DNA from: Acanthornis magna
Lineage: Eukaryota; Chordata; Aves; Passeriformes; Acanthizidae
Direction of reading: 5' to 3'
Length of the DNA: 64,000 bases
NCBI GenBank assembly: GCA_036785705.1
Contig: JAWUZG010000014.1
Location: 186,001-250,000 of the forward strand
The notes beneath the pieces are model-generated. The model did no database searches. It was not told where the DNA came from and saw only the letters and a list, made by a program, of their open reading frames with translations. This document shows, in pieces, positions 12,916 to 24,022 of this stretch (position 1 is its first letter; each line of letters begins with the position of its first letter). The position numbers and the translations under genes were made by a program.

Positions 12916-14207
12916 AGGGGGTTTGGGAGGGGTGGAATGGGGGAAATAGGGTTTGGGAAGGGGTCCTTGAAGTCCAAGAGGGGTGGGATGAGTTGGGGTG
13001 TGGATTGGGAGAGTGGGGCAGGGTCTGGAATGAGACAGCCGAAGGCTGGCGATGATGGAGGGAGGGGGAACTTGTTCCTGAGTCAGTTTTTGGGTATTCC
13101 ACATTCCCAAAGGGGTTTTGGGGCAACCCACATTTTGGAGGTGGTTTTGGGGTACTCCCCAGTTCTTGGGGGTTCATGAGAGCAGCTCCATGGAGCTCCA
13201 TTGCTGGGGTGGTTGCCCTGGGCACGAGCTCTGAGCTGTACCCAGAGTCTGTTGCCTCAGTGCTGGAGAGCAGAGAAATGATGAATAGCCCCAAACATCT
13301 GGAGAGTGAGTTTGGGGGGACAGGGCAAGTTCTGCATAGGTGCGGTGGTCACTGCCCCACCCTCAGCCACTGCAGCCTCTGGTCCAGCCCCAAAGTGGCT
13401 GCCAAGCCCCTGGCACCCTGAAAACCCCACCTGTGAGAGGGACCAGAGCAGGTAAAGGCTGTGACACAGGTGTGACACTGACACGTCCCACGGCCCTGGA
13501 GCTCACAGCAGCTGAGATGGCGCTGGATCCAAGGCTGGGACTGTGGATCCTTCCATGTTGCCTTAAATTTTGCCAAGTACCTCATCCTCTAATTTCAAAT
13601 CTAAAGTTTTGAAAGGAGCTATACAAAGAATTTGGTATTTTGCTGGATTTTGTAGTTCTGTTTAAACTCTGTAACTTCATAGCTATAAGTTTAACTTTTT
13701 GCTCAGTTGTTTACCTGTTAGTCTGCAACAGGAAACTGCTTGAGGGCAAAGAGAACCAGGGACTGGGAAGATCAGTGAAAACTGCACACCCATGGTCCAG
13801 TTACAAGGACCTGCACTCCCCGGAACACTAAATGAAGGAAATAAGAGGAAGTTAGGACAGTGCCTAACTAAAGAGGAATGCCAGGGCCTCACAGCAATAA
13901 GATAAGAGAGCCTTAAGTCAGCACGTGTGACCTGGGCACACGTCAAGAGCCACAACATGGAACTGACCCCTAAAAGGGGCTGTGGCTCTGGACAATGGAC
14001 AGTGCATGTGGATGAGGTACGGAGTGGGCAGGACTTTGGGAGGGAATTCAGGAAGTCTCGTAGTGTAAAGGATCCAGAAACTCGTGAGAAAACTGCCGAG
14101 GTGGTCGTGTGCAAGGCGGGTCCCCCTGGGATAAAGGAATGCTTTCTTAATAGTGTCACACTGTTCAGTCGATCTGTGTGAATCAGAACGATATTTTATA
14201 GACCAGC
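12916..14207. other. Unassigned sequence between LTR-like elements, copy 1
   Basis: G-rich sequence (12,916-13,300), then sequence of mixed composition. I see no exon with supported splice sites, no RNA gene and no long credible frame. The part at 13,640-14,190 has an LTR-like composition but no clear termini. Confidence 0.3.
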
Positions 14208-15126
14208 TGTGTTGGTTTTGCTTAGCCCAGTTTCACTAATGGGTGGGTGGGTGGGCACAAAGATGGCTCCTGTGTGTTCTGTGTGAATATTCTGCAAGTT
14301 TTTACCATGTCCAGCTTAGCCAATCTCTGGTGGCTCTGAAGATGATGGACATGCTGCTGGCCAAGTCTGGGCCAATTAGAGATGTTAGTTACGCCTCTGT
14401 GAAAACATATTTAAGAAGAAATCAAAACAATGTGAGCAGGCGCTTCTTTTCAGCCAGAGAAGGAGGAGGAGGTGGGAATATGTGAGAGAAAACAACATGG
14501 AGACACCAAGGTCAGTGGAGAAGGTGGGGGAGGAGGTGCTCCAGGTGCCAGAGCTGAAAACCCTCTGCTAGCCATGGTGAAGACCATGGTGAAGCAGATT
14601 GTTGTCCCCCTGCAGCCCATAGAGTCCACGAGGGGCACAGAGATCCACCCACAGCCCATGGGGAGTTGCCCACACCAGAGCAGGTGGATGCCTGGAGGAA
14701 AGTGTGATCCAGTGGGAGTCCCAGAAGAAAGAAAGGCCTTGCTCCTGGGGTGCAACAGCCTGGCCTCAGAGGTCTGCAGCCCGTGGACGAGGGACTCATG
14801 TTGCAGCAGATTCAGGCAGGCTGCTGCTCCTGAGATTTGGACGCACACTAAAGAAGTTCACAGAGGACTGTCTCCCGTGGAGGGACCCCATGGCAATATA
14901 GAGGACTCCTCTCCCTGAGCACCCAAAGAAAACCTCTGTCATGGACTGACCAAACCCCCATACCCTGTCGCCCTGTGCTGTTGGGGGGAAGGAGGGAAGG
15001 GAGTGAGTGGAAAAACAATGTCTTAAGGAGTTATTTTTACTTCTCATTTGCCGCCTCTGACTCTGTTAAGTTAGCAATAAATCACTTTGCAACTTTTAAG
15101 TTTCAACGTACTTTTCCCTCAGTACA
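14208..15126 (+). repeat. Solo-LTR-like element, copy 1
   Basis: Begins TGTGTTGGTTTTGC and ends CCTCAGTACA. It has a TATA-like TATTTAAG near 14,408 and an AATAAA at 15,076-15,081 followed by T-rich sequence. These are LTR-like features. Family assignment is uncertain (ERVL-like is a guess). Its counterpart is 32,430-33,348. Confidence 0.45.
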
Positions 15127-16416
15127 TTCTCCCCCAGTTCCTTATCTCAACTCATAAGCCCTTTGTGTCTGTGTGTCAACTTTTTTTCTCTCTCCTCTGC
15201 ACATCTGTGGCAGGAGACAGCGGAGAGCGCAGATGTCATAGGTGCCTAGCATTTGGCTAGGGTCAAACCACGGCACAGAGTCAGGCATCCTGAGCCCATG
15301 GCATTGGTGCCATCGTGAGAGAGAGACTCTGATGGGACACGAGCCCTGGGCTGCAGCTGCCGTCCCTCTCCTCCATGCAGGCACCTTCAAGACGACTCGT
15401 GCACGAACTTTGAAATGAAATCCTGGACTTGCTTGGAACAAAGGAAGAAGCAGCAGGTGCTGAAGCAAAGCAGGCAGTTGTGGCGCAGGTTCAGGGCTGG
15501 AGGGAAGCACTTTGGTGTCTGCTGAGAAGATGGCCCGGTTCACAGGCACAGGCTTTGCTGCTAGAGGATCCTGCTTTGCTCTTGCTGGAGGCCATTCCCT
15601 AGCAGCAGTGCATGGCCCTGCATTTTTCCTGCATCAAGTCTTGTGGACCTGTGGCAACAGGCCTGTCCCGTGTCCCTGTGACAGCAGAAAAGGGCGGGAC
15701 ACTTCTGCTTCCAGCACTTCCCTGGGCTGCTCCTTCAGGATGCTGGCACCATCATCAGAGACACAGAACAGCTTCTCCTCCCAGAGTTATCCCTCCCCCC
15801 TGCACTTCCCCAGGTGACTCCCTTGACGTACACTGGGGAACCTCCCTGTTTGTGGCCGTCCATTGCCATGCTCAGCAGGCACCCAGTTGTGTTTAGACAG
15901 GAGCTGCCACAGCCACACACACAGCAACTGGAGCACTGAATGGCAGAGGCTGGGCCGATTATTTTTTTGCCTGAGTGCAAGTCAGGAAAGCCCAAGGAAA
16001 CTTGACAGTGTCTCTGTGGAATCTCTCTGTCCTGTGAAACTCAGCAGCTGATGGTGTTCTTGTGCTCCTGCTAATCTCTTCCATGAGAAAGAATCATTCC
16101 AGGAAGGTGCAACATCCTCTGGCAGATCCCAACTGTTGCCACCAGTTGCTGCAGCTGCTCCTGCCAACAGCCACCTGCAGGAAGGAGCACAGACACCAAT
16201 GCAGCAATGTTGGCTTTGGCTGCCCTGTGGCAGAGAAGCACCCCCGGGGGCACAGGTCTCTGGGTCAGGAGATGGCACTGACACTGCCAGGGCTCGGGGG
16301 TGGCAGGTCTGCTTCAGTGGGAACTCTGCTGCACCTGCTGATTTCAGTGCTCCCCAGGCCCCGGGTGTCAGAGCGGCATTGGTGCCCTGGCCCACACGTT
16401 CCCTGTCTGTGTTACA
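15127..16416. other. Unassigned tail of segmental copy 1
   Basis: No recognisable gene or RNA. It is matched in copy 2 at 33,349-34,643. Homology between the copies ends near 16,410. Confidence 0.35.
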
Positions 16417-17359
16417 CCTGTCAGGGTCCACTCATAAGCGGATCCATGATGGTTCATTTCAGCTATGATCTTGGAGTGCAAAAAAAAAAAGAAAGTAAAG
16501 CAAAAAATAATTCAACATGTCAAGGGAGTTAAATTTCAATGTAAACAGGAACTTTATTAATTGTGCCCATAAAGTGGCTTGCGATAGAAAGAGAGGGAAT
16601 AAAGGAAAAAATAGGGAGGAAAGGGAGGAAAAGGCGGTTTATAGCTACCACCATGGGTGCACAGATGTCCAGCATCTCTGGAGGGTCCTGGTCCAGAAGG
16701 TGTTCCTCTGCCTCTGTCTTTGATCAATGTGATTTTGTGGGAATTGCAGATACGAGTCCCGAACCAAGTGCTACATCGTTAGTAATTTTTCAGCTATTTC
16801 GTCCTCCTTTTTTGGAGCTGCCTCCTACGATTTTGACAAAAGAAGCAGTCTGCATATCTCTCTCTCTCACTGCTTTCTTCTACCGCTTTTTAAGGCATCC
16901 TGCACTGCCCTCCAGGCACTCATCAAAGACTTGGCAGATCCACAGCCTCGGGAAGCAGAGTTAAAGATAAGTTGTTCCGCTCGCTCCCAGATCGTCGCAG
17001 CAAAGGTATTTCTAGAGGCAATCTCTACGCTCAGGCTCCTGTGCCACAACAGCAGGGCCCTCAACAAGGCCCTCCATGCAAACAGCACAGTCTTTTCCTG
17101 GTTTAGACAAATGATACCCATTTTTCTTGGCTGTTCCCCAGCGGCTCACCTGCGTTCCAGGTGTCCAAAAAGTCCGGTCTGGACCTGAGCGATATCCTTC
17201 GTTCTTATGCTTCGCTGGGGCTCCGTCTCCAGCCGCGCACACTGCTCTCGGCAATTTGCTTCTCTGCCGTATCTCAGCGATTCGCCGATCGCTACCCGAA
17301 GCTGTTGCTGTATCACATCGGAGTCACCGGCTGTCACTGTCGAGATGGTCACGACAAGT
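16417..17359. other. Unassigned; possible internal ERV sequence on the minus strand
   Basis: Lies downstream of the LTR-like fragment on the minus strand. Short minus frames, for example at 16,867-17,121, are not recognised. An A-rich run lies near 16,480. Nothing else can be supported. Confidence 0.25.
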
Positions 17360-17615
17360 AAAAAGTTCACCACAACAGCTTCTTAGTCAGAGAAAAGGAA
17401 CAAGTAAGTCTTTATTTTCCAAAGCCTTTTTATATTATTTCTAACATTCATGTCACACATCCATTGGCTCTCAGTTCATCACCCACAATGTCATTGGCTA
17501 CCTACAGTTAGAACAACATCTTGCAATAACACCACCTGCGAGTCTCTTATTATCATTGTTTATGGATTCCTGCTTGTTTTGAGCTAGAGAGGAATAGTGC
17601 GAACTGGACAAACAG
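17360..17615 (-). repeat. Minus-oriented LTR-like fragment
   Basis: On the minus strand two CCAAT boxes (GTAGCCAATGAC, GAGCCAATGG) lie upstream of TATAAAAAGG at about 17,437-17,428, and AATAAAG follows about 20 bp later, near 17,415. This compact CCAAT-TATA-poly(A) order is typical of a retroviral LTR. The downstream minus-strand sequence to about 16,560 would be leader or gag, but I recognise no domain in it. Ends are approximate. Confidence 0.4.
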
Positions 17616-17639
17616 GCCTCTCCCATGGGAAAGAAGTTC

Positions 17640-17830
17640 GTACGAGATGCCTGCAGTTCCCACAGTGTGTGACATCACAGAGCAGGTTGTGATGTCACAG
17701 AGCAGACTGTGAGGAAAACGAGACATAAAGCAGGTTCTGTCATCCTCGGATGTCATAAAGCAGGCTCTGTGAAGTCCCAGATTTGGCTGTGACATCACAG
17801 GGGCTCTCATCACAGGTCACTCTGCCCCAG
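17640..17830. repeat. Degenerate TGACATCACAGAGCAG repeats
   Basis: Several imperfect copies of TGTGATGTCACAGAGC and TGACATCACAG, partly palindromic around TGATGTCA, lie between about 17,660 and 17,815. The core resembles an ATF/CREB-type half-palindrome. No gene start is evident next to it. Confidence 0.4.
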
Positions 17831-18276
17831 CTCCCCCTCACAGCTCCCCCAGAGAAGTCCAATGCTGCTCGTGCACAGCAGGGTCCCCTGTCCCCCCGGG
17901 TCCCCCCCTGCCCCCCGGCGCCGCAGCCTCCCCCAGAGGATGTTCCATGAGATTGATCCCCAGAGCCTGACACGGGGACGGGGGGACGGGGCTGTGAGGG
18001 TGGGACTGAGGGACAGGGACCCCCCGGCAGTGTCCCTGTGTCCCCCAGGCTGAGAGCCTGGCCCAGGGCTCCTTCACCCTCTCACAAACAAGGGGTTGAG
18101 AGCGCTTAAAAAATCCCCAGCAAGGGATCAGCAAAAACCAGGTTTAATATTAAGCAACAGCACAAGAAAGTTCCTTGGCAAGAGTCACTCTGCTCCTGAC
18201 TGGACAGTGCAGGCACACCAAGGAAAAAAAGCAACAACAAAACCAACCAAATCCATGCAATCAATACAGAAACTAA

Positions 18277-18278
<2 letters not shown>
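17831..18278. other. No supported feature
   Basis: GC-rich and then AT-rich sequence without a credible exon or RNA gene. Confidence 0.25.

Positions 18279-18323
<45 letters not shown>
18279..18323. repeat. (GT)n microsatellite
   Basis: About 22 uninterrupted GT dinucleotides between AACTAACA and GACAAAAGG. Confidence 0.97.
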
Positions 18324-18324
<1 letters not shown>

Positions 18325-19999
18325 CAAAAGGACAGTGGTGGCAAGGATAAAATGAATACAGCCTAAAAGCTTAACAGCACTCAAACTGAAGAAAACAATA
18401 TATTAACCTTAACTTATATCTAAAACTTAACAACTTTGCAAAAAACAACCCTTAGCAGCATTTAACTTAGCTTATACCTTAGGACTGAACCTTACTTACA
18501 GGCCAAACTTAGGTACCAAGATACTGCAATCCCTCCGAGAGCAGCATTTCTCCCCCATTTGCCAGAGCACAGGCACACGTGTGTGCACACAGACACAAAG
18601 AGACAGTGCCAGGGACCTGTCAGAAATTCCCCTCGAGGGCAGGGAAATGCTCCCTCCAGATGCTTTTGCATCTCCCCAGCAGGCGAAGGGTTGAGCCTCG
18701 AGGAATAGGGGATCGGCCCAGGGTCCCTCGTTGTTTGGGGATGCCCCGAGTGCAGCAAACGGGAGAGTTCCCGGCTCCGAGAGGCCCCACTCAGAGGGAG
18801 GTCGCTGCTCCAGGACAGCTCCAAGGGGCTCATTTGGCACCGCTGTTTCTAGGGCCCCAAGAGATGGGCTTTAGGCACAGCAATGGCTCATCCTGGCCAC
18901 ACTTGGCATCAACAGCTTTCTTTGATAGTGTGAGAACAGCGATGCTGTGCCATTGAGGGAAGAAAAACAGTTGCCAAGGCTGCTCCTAAAGCAAGCAGGA
19001 GCTCGTTGGACAGCAGCAGTGCCTGGGAGCAGACAGTGTTTGTGATCAGCTGCACAGGAGCTGAGCCCAGGGGCTGTTGCTCAAGGCCCAGGCCTAAGGA
19101 GCATTTCTCACATCCAGGGCTGGCCTGGAAAGGTGGTGCTGGGGATAATTCACGGCCTCAGGGTGCTCCCAGTTGCTCCCAGCATTTCCATGTCCGTGCT
19201 CCAAGTGCTGCTCCCAGCCCTGAGCCGTGGGGATGGCAATGTCCCACTCCCTTCGCGGGGCAGTGTCACACCTGAGCCAGGTGTGCAGGGCAGGACCTTG
19301 CCCTGAGCCCAAGCACTGTCCCACCTGCAGGAGCTGCTTCCCATCGGCCTCTTCCTGCTGCGGCCCCAAGCCCAGCTTGGAGCTAAACAAAGGGCGCTGG
19401 CTCGGGGTCATCCCCCGGCGGGGGCTGCGCACCCCCTCTGCCCCCTCCCCAAATTCCATCCTGGGGGCAGCAGGAGCTGGGTCAGGAGCCCTGTGGGGAG
19501 GGAAAAGGGGGGGACACTGGCATGGGGGGGTATACACGCTCTGGGGAACACACACGACCTCTGGGGACTCCCCCTCACCTTCTCCCGCAGCACCAGGAGG
19601 AGGAACCCCAACATGGAATCCCCAAACCCCTGGCAGCATCTTGGGGGCAGGGTCTGGTGGCAGCTTTGTTGGTCTGGGGGGTCACAACTGCCCTGAAACC
19701 CCTTCCCAGCCCCAGAGGCAATGCTAGACCTCTCAAACCACCTCACAGCTCCCTCTAGGATCCCTCAAATTCAGTCCGTGACACATAAATGGCCCCAAGA
19801 GCCACTGAAAGCGCTTTCCCATATCCCCCAAGACCCACCCAATACCTCTCCAAGCCACACACCCCAGCCTGGACCCCAAACCTCCCTCACAGACCCCACC
19901 AAGACCCCTCTCAGCACAACAGATGTCCCTAAGAACCACAAAAGGCCCTCCCAATCCCCACAGGATCCCCAAATGCCCCTCCCAGCCCCCCATGGCATT
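18324..19999. other. No supported gene; MHC-flank-like pieces
   Basis: Mixed sequence. Around 19,437-19,470 the motif CCCCTCCCCAAATTCC recalls the MHC 5' flank at 3,570. The rest up to the beta-1 remnant is C-rich and intron-like. No splice-bounded exon can be supported. Confidence 0.3.
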
Positions 20000-20208
20000 G
20001 ACCAGGAGAGGTTGGTGGACAGGAACATCCACAGCCGGGAGCAGCTCAGGCACTTCAGTAGTGATTTGGGCACTTGGAGGGGCACACCCCAAATGGGGAG
20101 ACCCAGGCCAGGGACTGGGACAGACAACCGGAATTCCTAGAGAACAGATGGGCTCAGGTGGACACGTTCTGCTGCCACAACTATGAGATCGTGGCCCTGT
20201 CCCTTGGC
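20000..20208 (+). pseudogene. MHC class II beta-1 domain exon remnant (frameshifted)
   Basis: Two adjoining frames together resemble the peptide-binding beta-1 domain of MHC class II beta. The first reads RLVDRNIHSREQLRHFSSDLG (in two overlapping pieces: RLVDRNIHSREQ and QLRHFSSDLG). The second, shifted near 20,075-20,085, reads NGETQARDWDRQPEFLENRW and then AQVDTFCCHNYEI. The conserved R-E-Q, N/D-x-x-P-E-F-L-E and C-x-H-N-Y-E landmarks are present. The residue after the conserved cysteine is C where R is usual. The exon lacks its first 20 or so codons and a usable donor. It is on the strand opposite to the leader exons, so it is not their partner in place. Confidence 0.75.
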
Positions 20209-20587
20209 CTGGGCAGCCCCAGAACACCCAAATCCTCCATGAACCCCAAATTCACCCTCAAATGCCAGGAAAATGGTGCAGATTTCAATCTCTTTGTTTC
20301 ATTTATTTTTACCCCAACTTTGGTAGTTTTGACAGGATGAAAAAGGCAATTATTTAGGTTGGAAAAGACCTCCAAGATCATCCCCCATTGCTTGATGGCA
20401 CCAGAAGAAACAATTGGAAAGAGCGGGTGAGATTTTTTGGCTGTAACGTTAATAAATCAGCTCTTCCCAATGAATTTCCAATGTCAATCTGAGTCCCAAT
20501 GGATGTTCCTGCCCCTGCGTTTGTCCAGGTGACTACAGGGAATCTGAGGACATGGAAGCCACCAGCCAGGTGTCCTCCCAGTGTTGG

Positions 20588-20701
20588 TCACCAGGAGTGT
20601 GGGTAAACAGGGCTCTCCCCAATGTGGGTCATCTGAGGGGTGATGAAGTTGGAGCAGCGTATGAAGCTCTTCCCACACTCAGGGCACACGCAGGGCTTCC
20701 C
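20588..20701 (-). pseudogene. Decayed extra zinc finger downstream of the ZNF stop
   Basis: Directly after the TAA of the zinc-finger gene the same frame continues [13 protein letters not shown] and later T-P-Q-M-T-H before a TGA at 590-588. The first zinc-ligand histidine is replaced by proline. This suggests the parent gene once had one more finger and was shortened by the TAA. Confidence 0.6.
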
Positions 20702-21860
20702 TTACCGGTGCCTCCGCTGGTGTTGGGTCAAGTGAGAGCTCCTGGAGAAGCTCTTCCCACACTCGGGACACTCATACGGCCTCTCCCCAGTGTGGATGCG
20801 CTGGTGCCTGATGAGGTGGGAGTTGCGCTTGAAGCCCTTCCTGCAGTTGGGGCAGCGGAAGGGCCTCTCCTCTGTGTGAATCCGCTGATGCACGAGGAGT
20901 TCTGAGCTGGTCGGAAACCTCTTCTCACACTCGGAACACTCATAGGGCCTCTCCCCTGTGTGGATCCTCTGGTGGTTGATCAGGTTGGAGCTGCTGCTGA
21001 AGCTCTTCCCACATTCCCCACACTCATAGGGCCGTTCTCCAGTGTGGATCCTCTGGTGGCAGATCAGGTTGGAGCTGCAGCTGAAGCTCTTCCCACATTC
21101 CCCACACTCATAGGGCCTCTCCCCGGTGTGGATGCGCCGGTGGGTGATGAGGGTGGAGTTGCGGTTGAAGCCCTTCCTGCACTCAGGGCAGCGGAAGGGC
21201 CTCTCCTCTGTGTGAATCTGCTGATGCCTGAGGAGACCTGAGCTGGTCCGAAACCTTTTCTCACACACAGAACACCCGTAGGGCCTCTCCCCTGTGTGGA
21301 TCCTCTGGTGGTCCATCAGGTGGGATCTCTTGCTGAAGCCCTTCCCACATTCCCCACAATTGTAGGGATTCTCCCCATCATGGAGCTCCTCAGGGACCAC
21401 CAGGGCCAAGCTCTGGCTGAAGTTCCGGACACCTTCCTGGCACAGGGTGGGTCTTTTCTCCTCAGAGCGCCCTGGCCTGGGTTTGCAGCCCCTCCTTGTG
21501 CGGCATCTCTGCGGCTTTTCCTCCCTCTTCAACTCCTGTGTCAAGGAACCGCTCAAAACGGCCTCTTCCACCAGGTTCTGCCCCAAGGCTTTGCCCTCCC
21601 TGGTCTCCATCTGCAGCTCATTGCCTGGGGAGGAAGGACAAGGAGAGGATGGGATTTGCCTCCATGCCACAGGGAAGGGGAAGGACATCCCCCCAGTCTG
21701 TCCCTGCAGGACAGCGTCGGCAGCAGGGTTGTCCTGCAGCCGGGGGCGATGCTTAGCTGGGACATGGAGCAGAAGAGAGGGGGAAAGGGGCACTGACTTC
21801 CTCCTCACCTGCCTGGGGGTCCTGGGCCATCATCCTCTTCCTCACAGCCTCCTGCTCCAT
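20702..21860 (-). CDS. C2H2 zinc-finger protein, two coding exons
   Basis: Probable nuclear DNA-binding transcription factor of the lineage-expanded avian C2H2 family. Exon 1 is 21,809-21,860 ([17 protein letters not shown]), with donor CAG|GTGAGG. Exon 2 runs 21,624 to 20,702, with acceptor CCCCAG|GCAATG and a phase-1 junction giving [11 protein letters not shown] basic linker follows ([18 protein letters not shown]), then eight tandem fingers joined by H-T-G-E-R-P or H-T-E-E-R-P linkers. All fingers keep C-x2-C and H-x3-H. The last ends in H-Q-R-R-H-R before TAA at 20,704-20,702. No KRAB or SCAN domain is seen. The upstream sequence at 21,960 is shared with 1,890, so the gene belongs to the duplicated block. 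DNA target unknown. Confidence 0.85.
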
Positions 21861-21956
21861 CCAGCCAAGGTCTGGGAATGGGAAATCCTGGTCTGGGGGA
21901 AAAAAGGTGTAAGCGCCGTGGGTTGGGGGTTCCTCCTGCCCAAGTCCACCTCTAGA

Positions 21957-23318
21957 AGTCACTGAGTGTTTTGTGTCTATAAAATCCTCCAAAAATGAAG
22001 AGTGACCCCAAAAAAAACCTCCTAGCAGTTCCCCTTTTCCAGTCTCCTGTCTTTGGGGTGCTGGGGTTTCCCCTTCTCAAAGCTGCTGGGGCTCCCGTGG
22101 GTCCTGGGGATCCCCCTTCTCCAGGCTCCTGCTTAGGGATGCCGTGGGGTTTTGGTGGTCCCAGGGGTCCTGTCTTCCCTGATGCTGCTTCCCAGGGCTC
22201 CCAGGGTCCCCCTCTTCAGGCTCCCCCCACTCCAAGCACTCAGGGCTTCCCCCTCTCTCCGCCGCCCTTTTCAGCGTCACAGTGTCCCAGCCCTGCCTCA
22301 TCTCCAGGCTCCCCCACCCCTCTAGGCTGCCAGGGGTCCCCCAGCTCCGCTATCGCCCCTCTCTGCTCTCTCCACTCCAGGAGTCCTGCGTTCCACCTCC
22401 TAGGAATCCCCAAAACCAATGTCCTGTCCCACCAATACTAGGCAGTTCCCACATGGACACCCCCCCCAATATTCCCTAAAGATTTGGAGTCCTGCAAGAT
22501 CCAATTTTTCCCTCCGATAAAGAAAATCCTCACCAAGGACATGCAATGATATCTGGGGCTCAGTTCCAGAATCTGTGAGTTCCAAACACTCCTCCAGAAA
22601 AAAACAACCCTCCTGAAGACACCCAGGTAGATTTGGGGTGAGTTCCCCCTCCCTTGTCACCTGTGGAATGCAGGGTGGGCAATGATCCTGGAGCCGGGGG
22701 TGCTGCAGACACAGTGGGTGGTGAAACCTCATGGTTCTCCTGCTCCTCCTTTTCCTGCTCCTCCTCTCTCCCTCCTCATCCTCCCGTTCCTCCTCTGCTC
22801 TCACCTCACACCCCCCATCCCCACCCTCCTCTGCCCCATGGCTGCCACAGCACAGGCTGCTGGGTGGGGCGAACTCCCCGATCAGCCCCAGAGATGGACA
22901 GGGGGCTTGGGGACGCCCCCAGTGCAGATCCACCTCCCCCAGAGCCCCAGCGAATTGCTCTGGGGATTGAGTGCTGGGGGACAGGGCTGGACCCCCATGG
23001 AACTGCCCTTCTTCCGTTGCAACCCCACCTTTCCCTCCCCTCTCCTCCCCTTTCCCATCCTTCTCCCAATCCACACACCCCTCCCAACTCAATTGCCGTG
23101 TCCCATCCCCCTCCCGCTCTCTTTGGGGGTCCCAGACGCCTCTTTTCCCCTGCTCTTCTCTCCCTTTCACCATAGCACCCTTAATCCGCAACCCTCATTC
23201 CATATGCTTGGTTTTGGGGCTTCCAGGTCCTTCTGCCCACTTTGGGGGTCCCAATCCCCATTTTGCTCCATTTGGGCTCCCAGCCCCCGCCCCCCTTCTC
23301 ACCACATCCCCCACTCAC
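21957..23318 (-). other. Zinc-finger 5' region and MHC intron-like sequence, copy 2
   Basis: Begins 97 bp upstream of the zinc-finger start codon, so it should contain that gene's promoter and any 5' untranslated exon. I cannot pin down a TATA box or a start site. Toward 23,318 it becomes the intron after the MHC leader exon. No credible exon otherwise. Confidence 0.4.
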
Positions 23319-23389
23319 CCCGCGGCCGGGGGCACTCCCAGCACCACCAGTGCCACCAGGACGGCCCCAGCTGCCCCCACACGGCCCAT
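23319..23389 (-). CDS. Orphan MHC class II beta leader exon (exon 1), copy 2
   Basis: Same 71-bp exon as at 3,265. ATG at 23,389; reads M-G-R-V-G-A-A-G-A-V-L-V-A-L-V-V-L-G then V-P-P-A-A(G). Donor GG|GTGAGT, phase 2. Residue 3 is arginine here and cysteine in copy 1. A class I provirus in antisense orientation lies 133 bp upstream of the ATG and separates the exon from its former upstream flank, which resumes at 28,145. No partner exons follow in the window on this strand. Confidence 0.6.
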
Positions 23390-23518
23390 GCCCAGTGCCG
23401 GGCAGGTGCCCACAGCCCCAAAGCAGCCGCGCTCTGCCCTGGGGGGGTCCCCAAAGCAGCCCCGCCCCGCGCGGCACTGCGAGCACCAGGCCGGAGCAGT
23501 GCGGAGCGCGGGCGGGCG

Positions 23519-23522
23519 GCAT
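23519..23522. repeat. Left target-site duplication GCAT of provirus copy 2
   Basis: GCAT directly precedes the 5' LTR. The same four bases follow the 3' LTR at 28,145-28,148. The uninterrupted site is preserved at 3,464-3,472. A 4-bp duplication is usual for gamma-type integration. Confidence 0.85.
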
Positions 23523-24022
23523 TGAGAAACGGGTAGTCCATAGGTAACTCAAGTTAACTATTGAGAGACAGAATATGTAAATTCTAAAACCTAGGAAAAC
23601 AGAATTCCCTTAATCTTCTCAAGATAAGAGGGACAAGAATCTGAGGCCAGCACAGAAACCGCTGAATCATCCCACCAAGGACTGCACATGCTCCAGAGAG
23701 AAAGGTGAAAAGTACATTGTGATGAAGACTACAGATCTTCATCACGAAAAGACCCCCAAAGACGACCAGGACACACAGCGCATGCATGGCACACATGCTA
23801 ATGATATTAATGACTTCTGAGAAATTATTTGTATAACCACTCCTATCCCAGGGTATGTGATGAATATTCATGAATGTTACCCATAACATGGTATGCTGGA
23901 AGTACCGGGGTGTGTGTGCGTTTGGAGGAGCGATCGCCCACAGCCGGCGCGCCGAATAAAGCAAATACTCACTTCTCTGACTTTTTCTCTGAAGTGTCTC
24001 TGGGCCTGCTTGGGGCGAATCA
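23523..24022 (+). repeat. 5' LTR of provirus copy 2
   Basis: 500 bp, TGAGAAACGGG to GGCGAATCA, with AATAAA near 23,955. It is followed at once by GTTCAAGTGCTTCTGAG, an internal sequence, with no primer-binding site between. Confidence 0.88.

Noticed and set aside
16931..17188. Possible gag fragment (plus-strand frame A-D-P-Q-P-R-E-A-E-L)
   Set aside because: The nearby LTR-like signals point to the minus strand, and neither strand shows a recognisable gag motif.
17862..18053. Possible MHC 3' exon (H-E-I-D-P-Q-S-L-T)
   Set aside because: No splice borders or class II tail motif that I can support.
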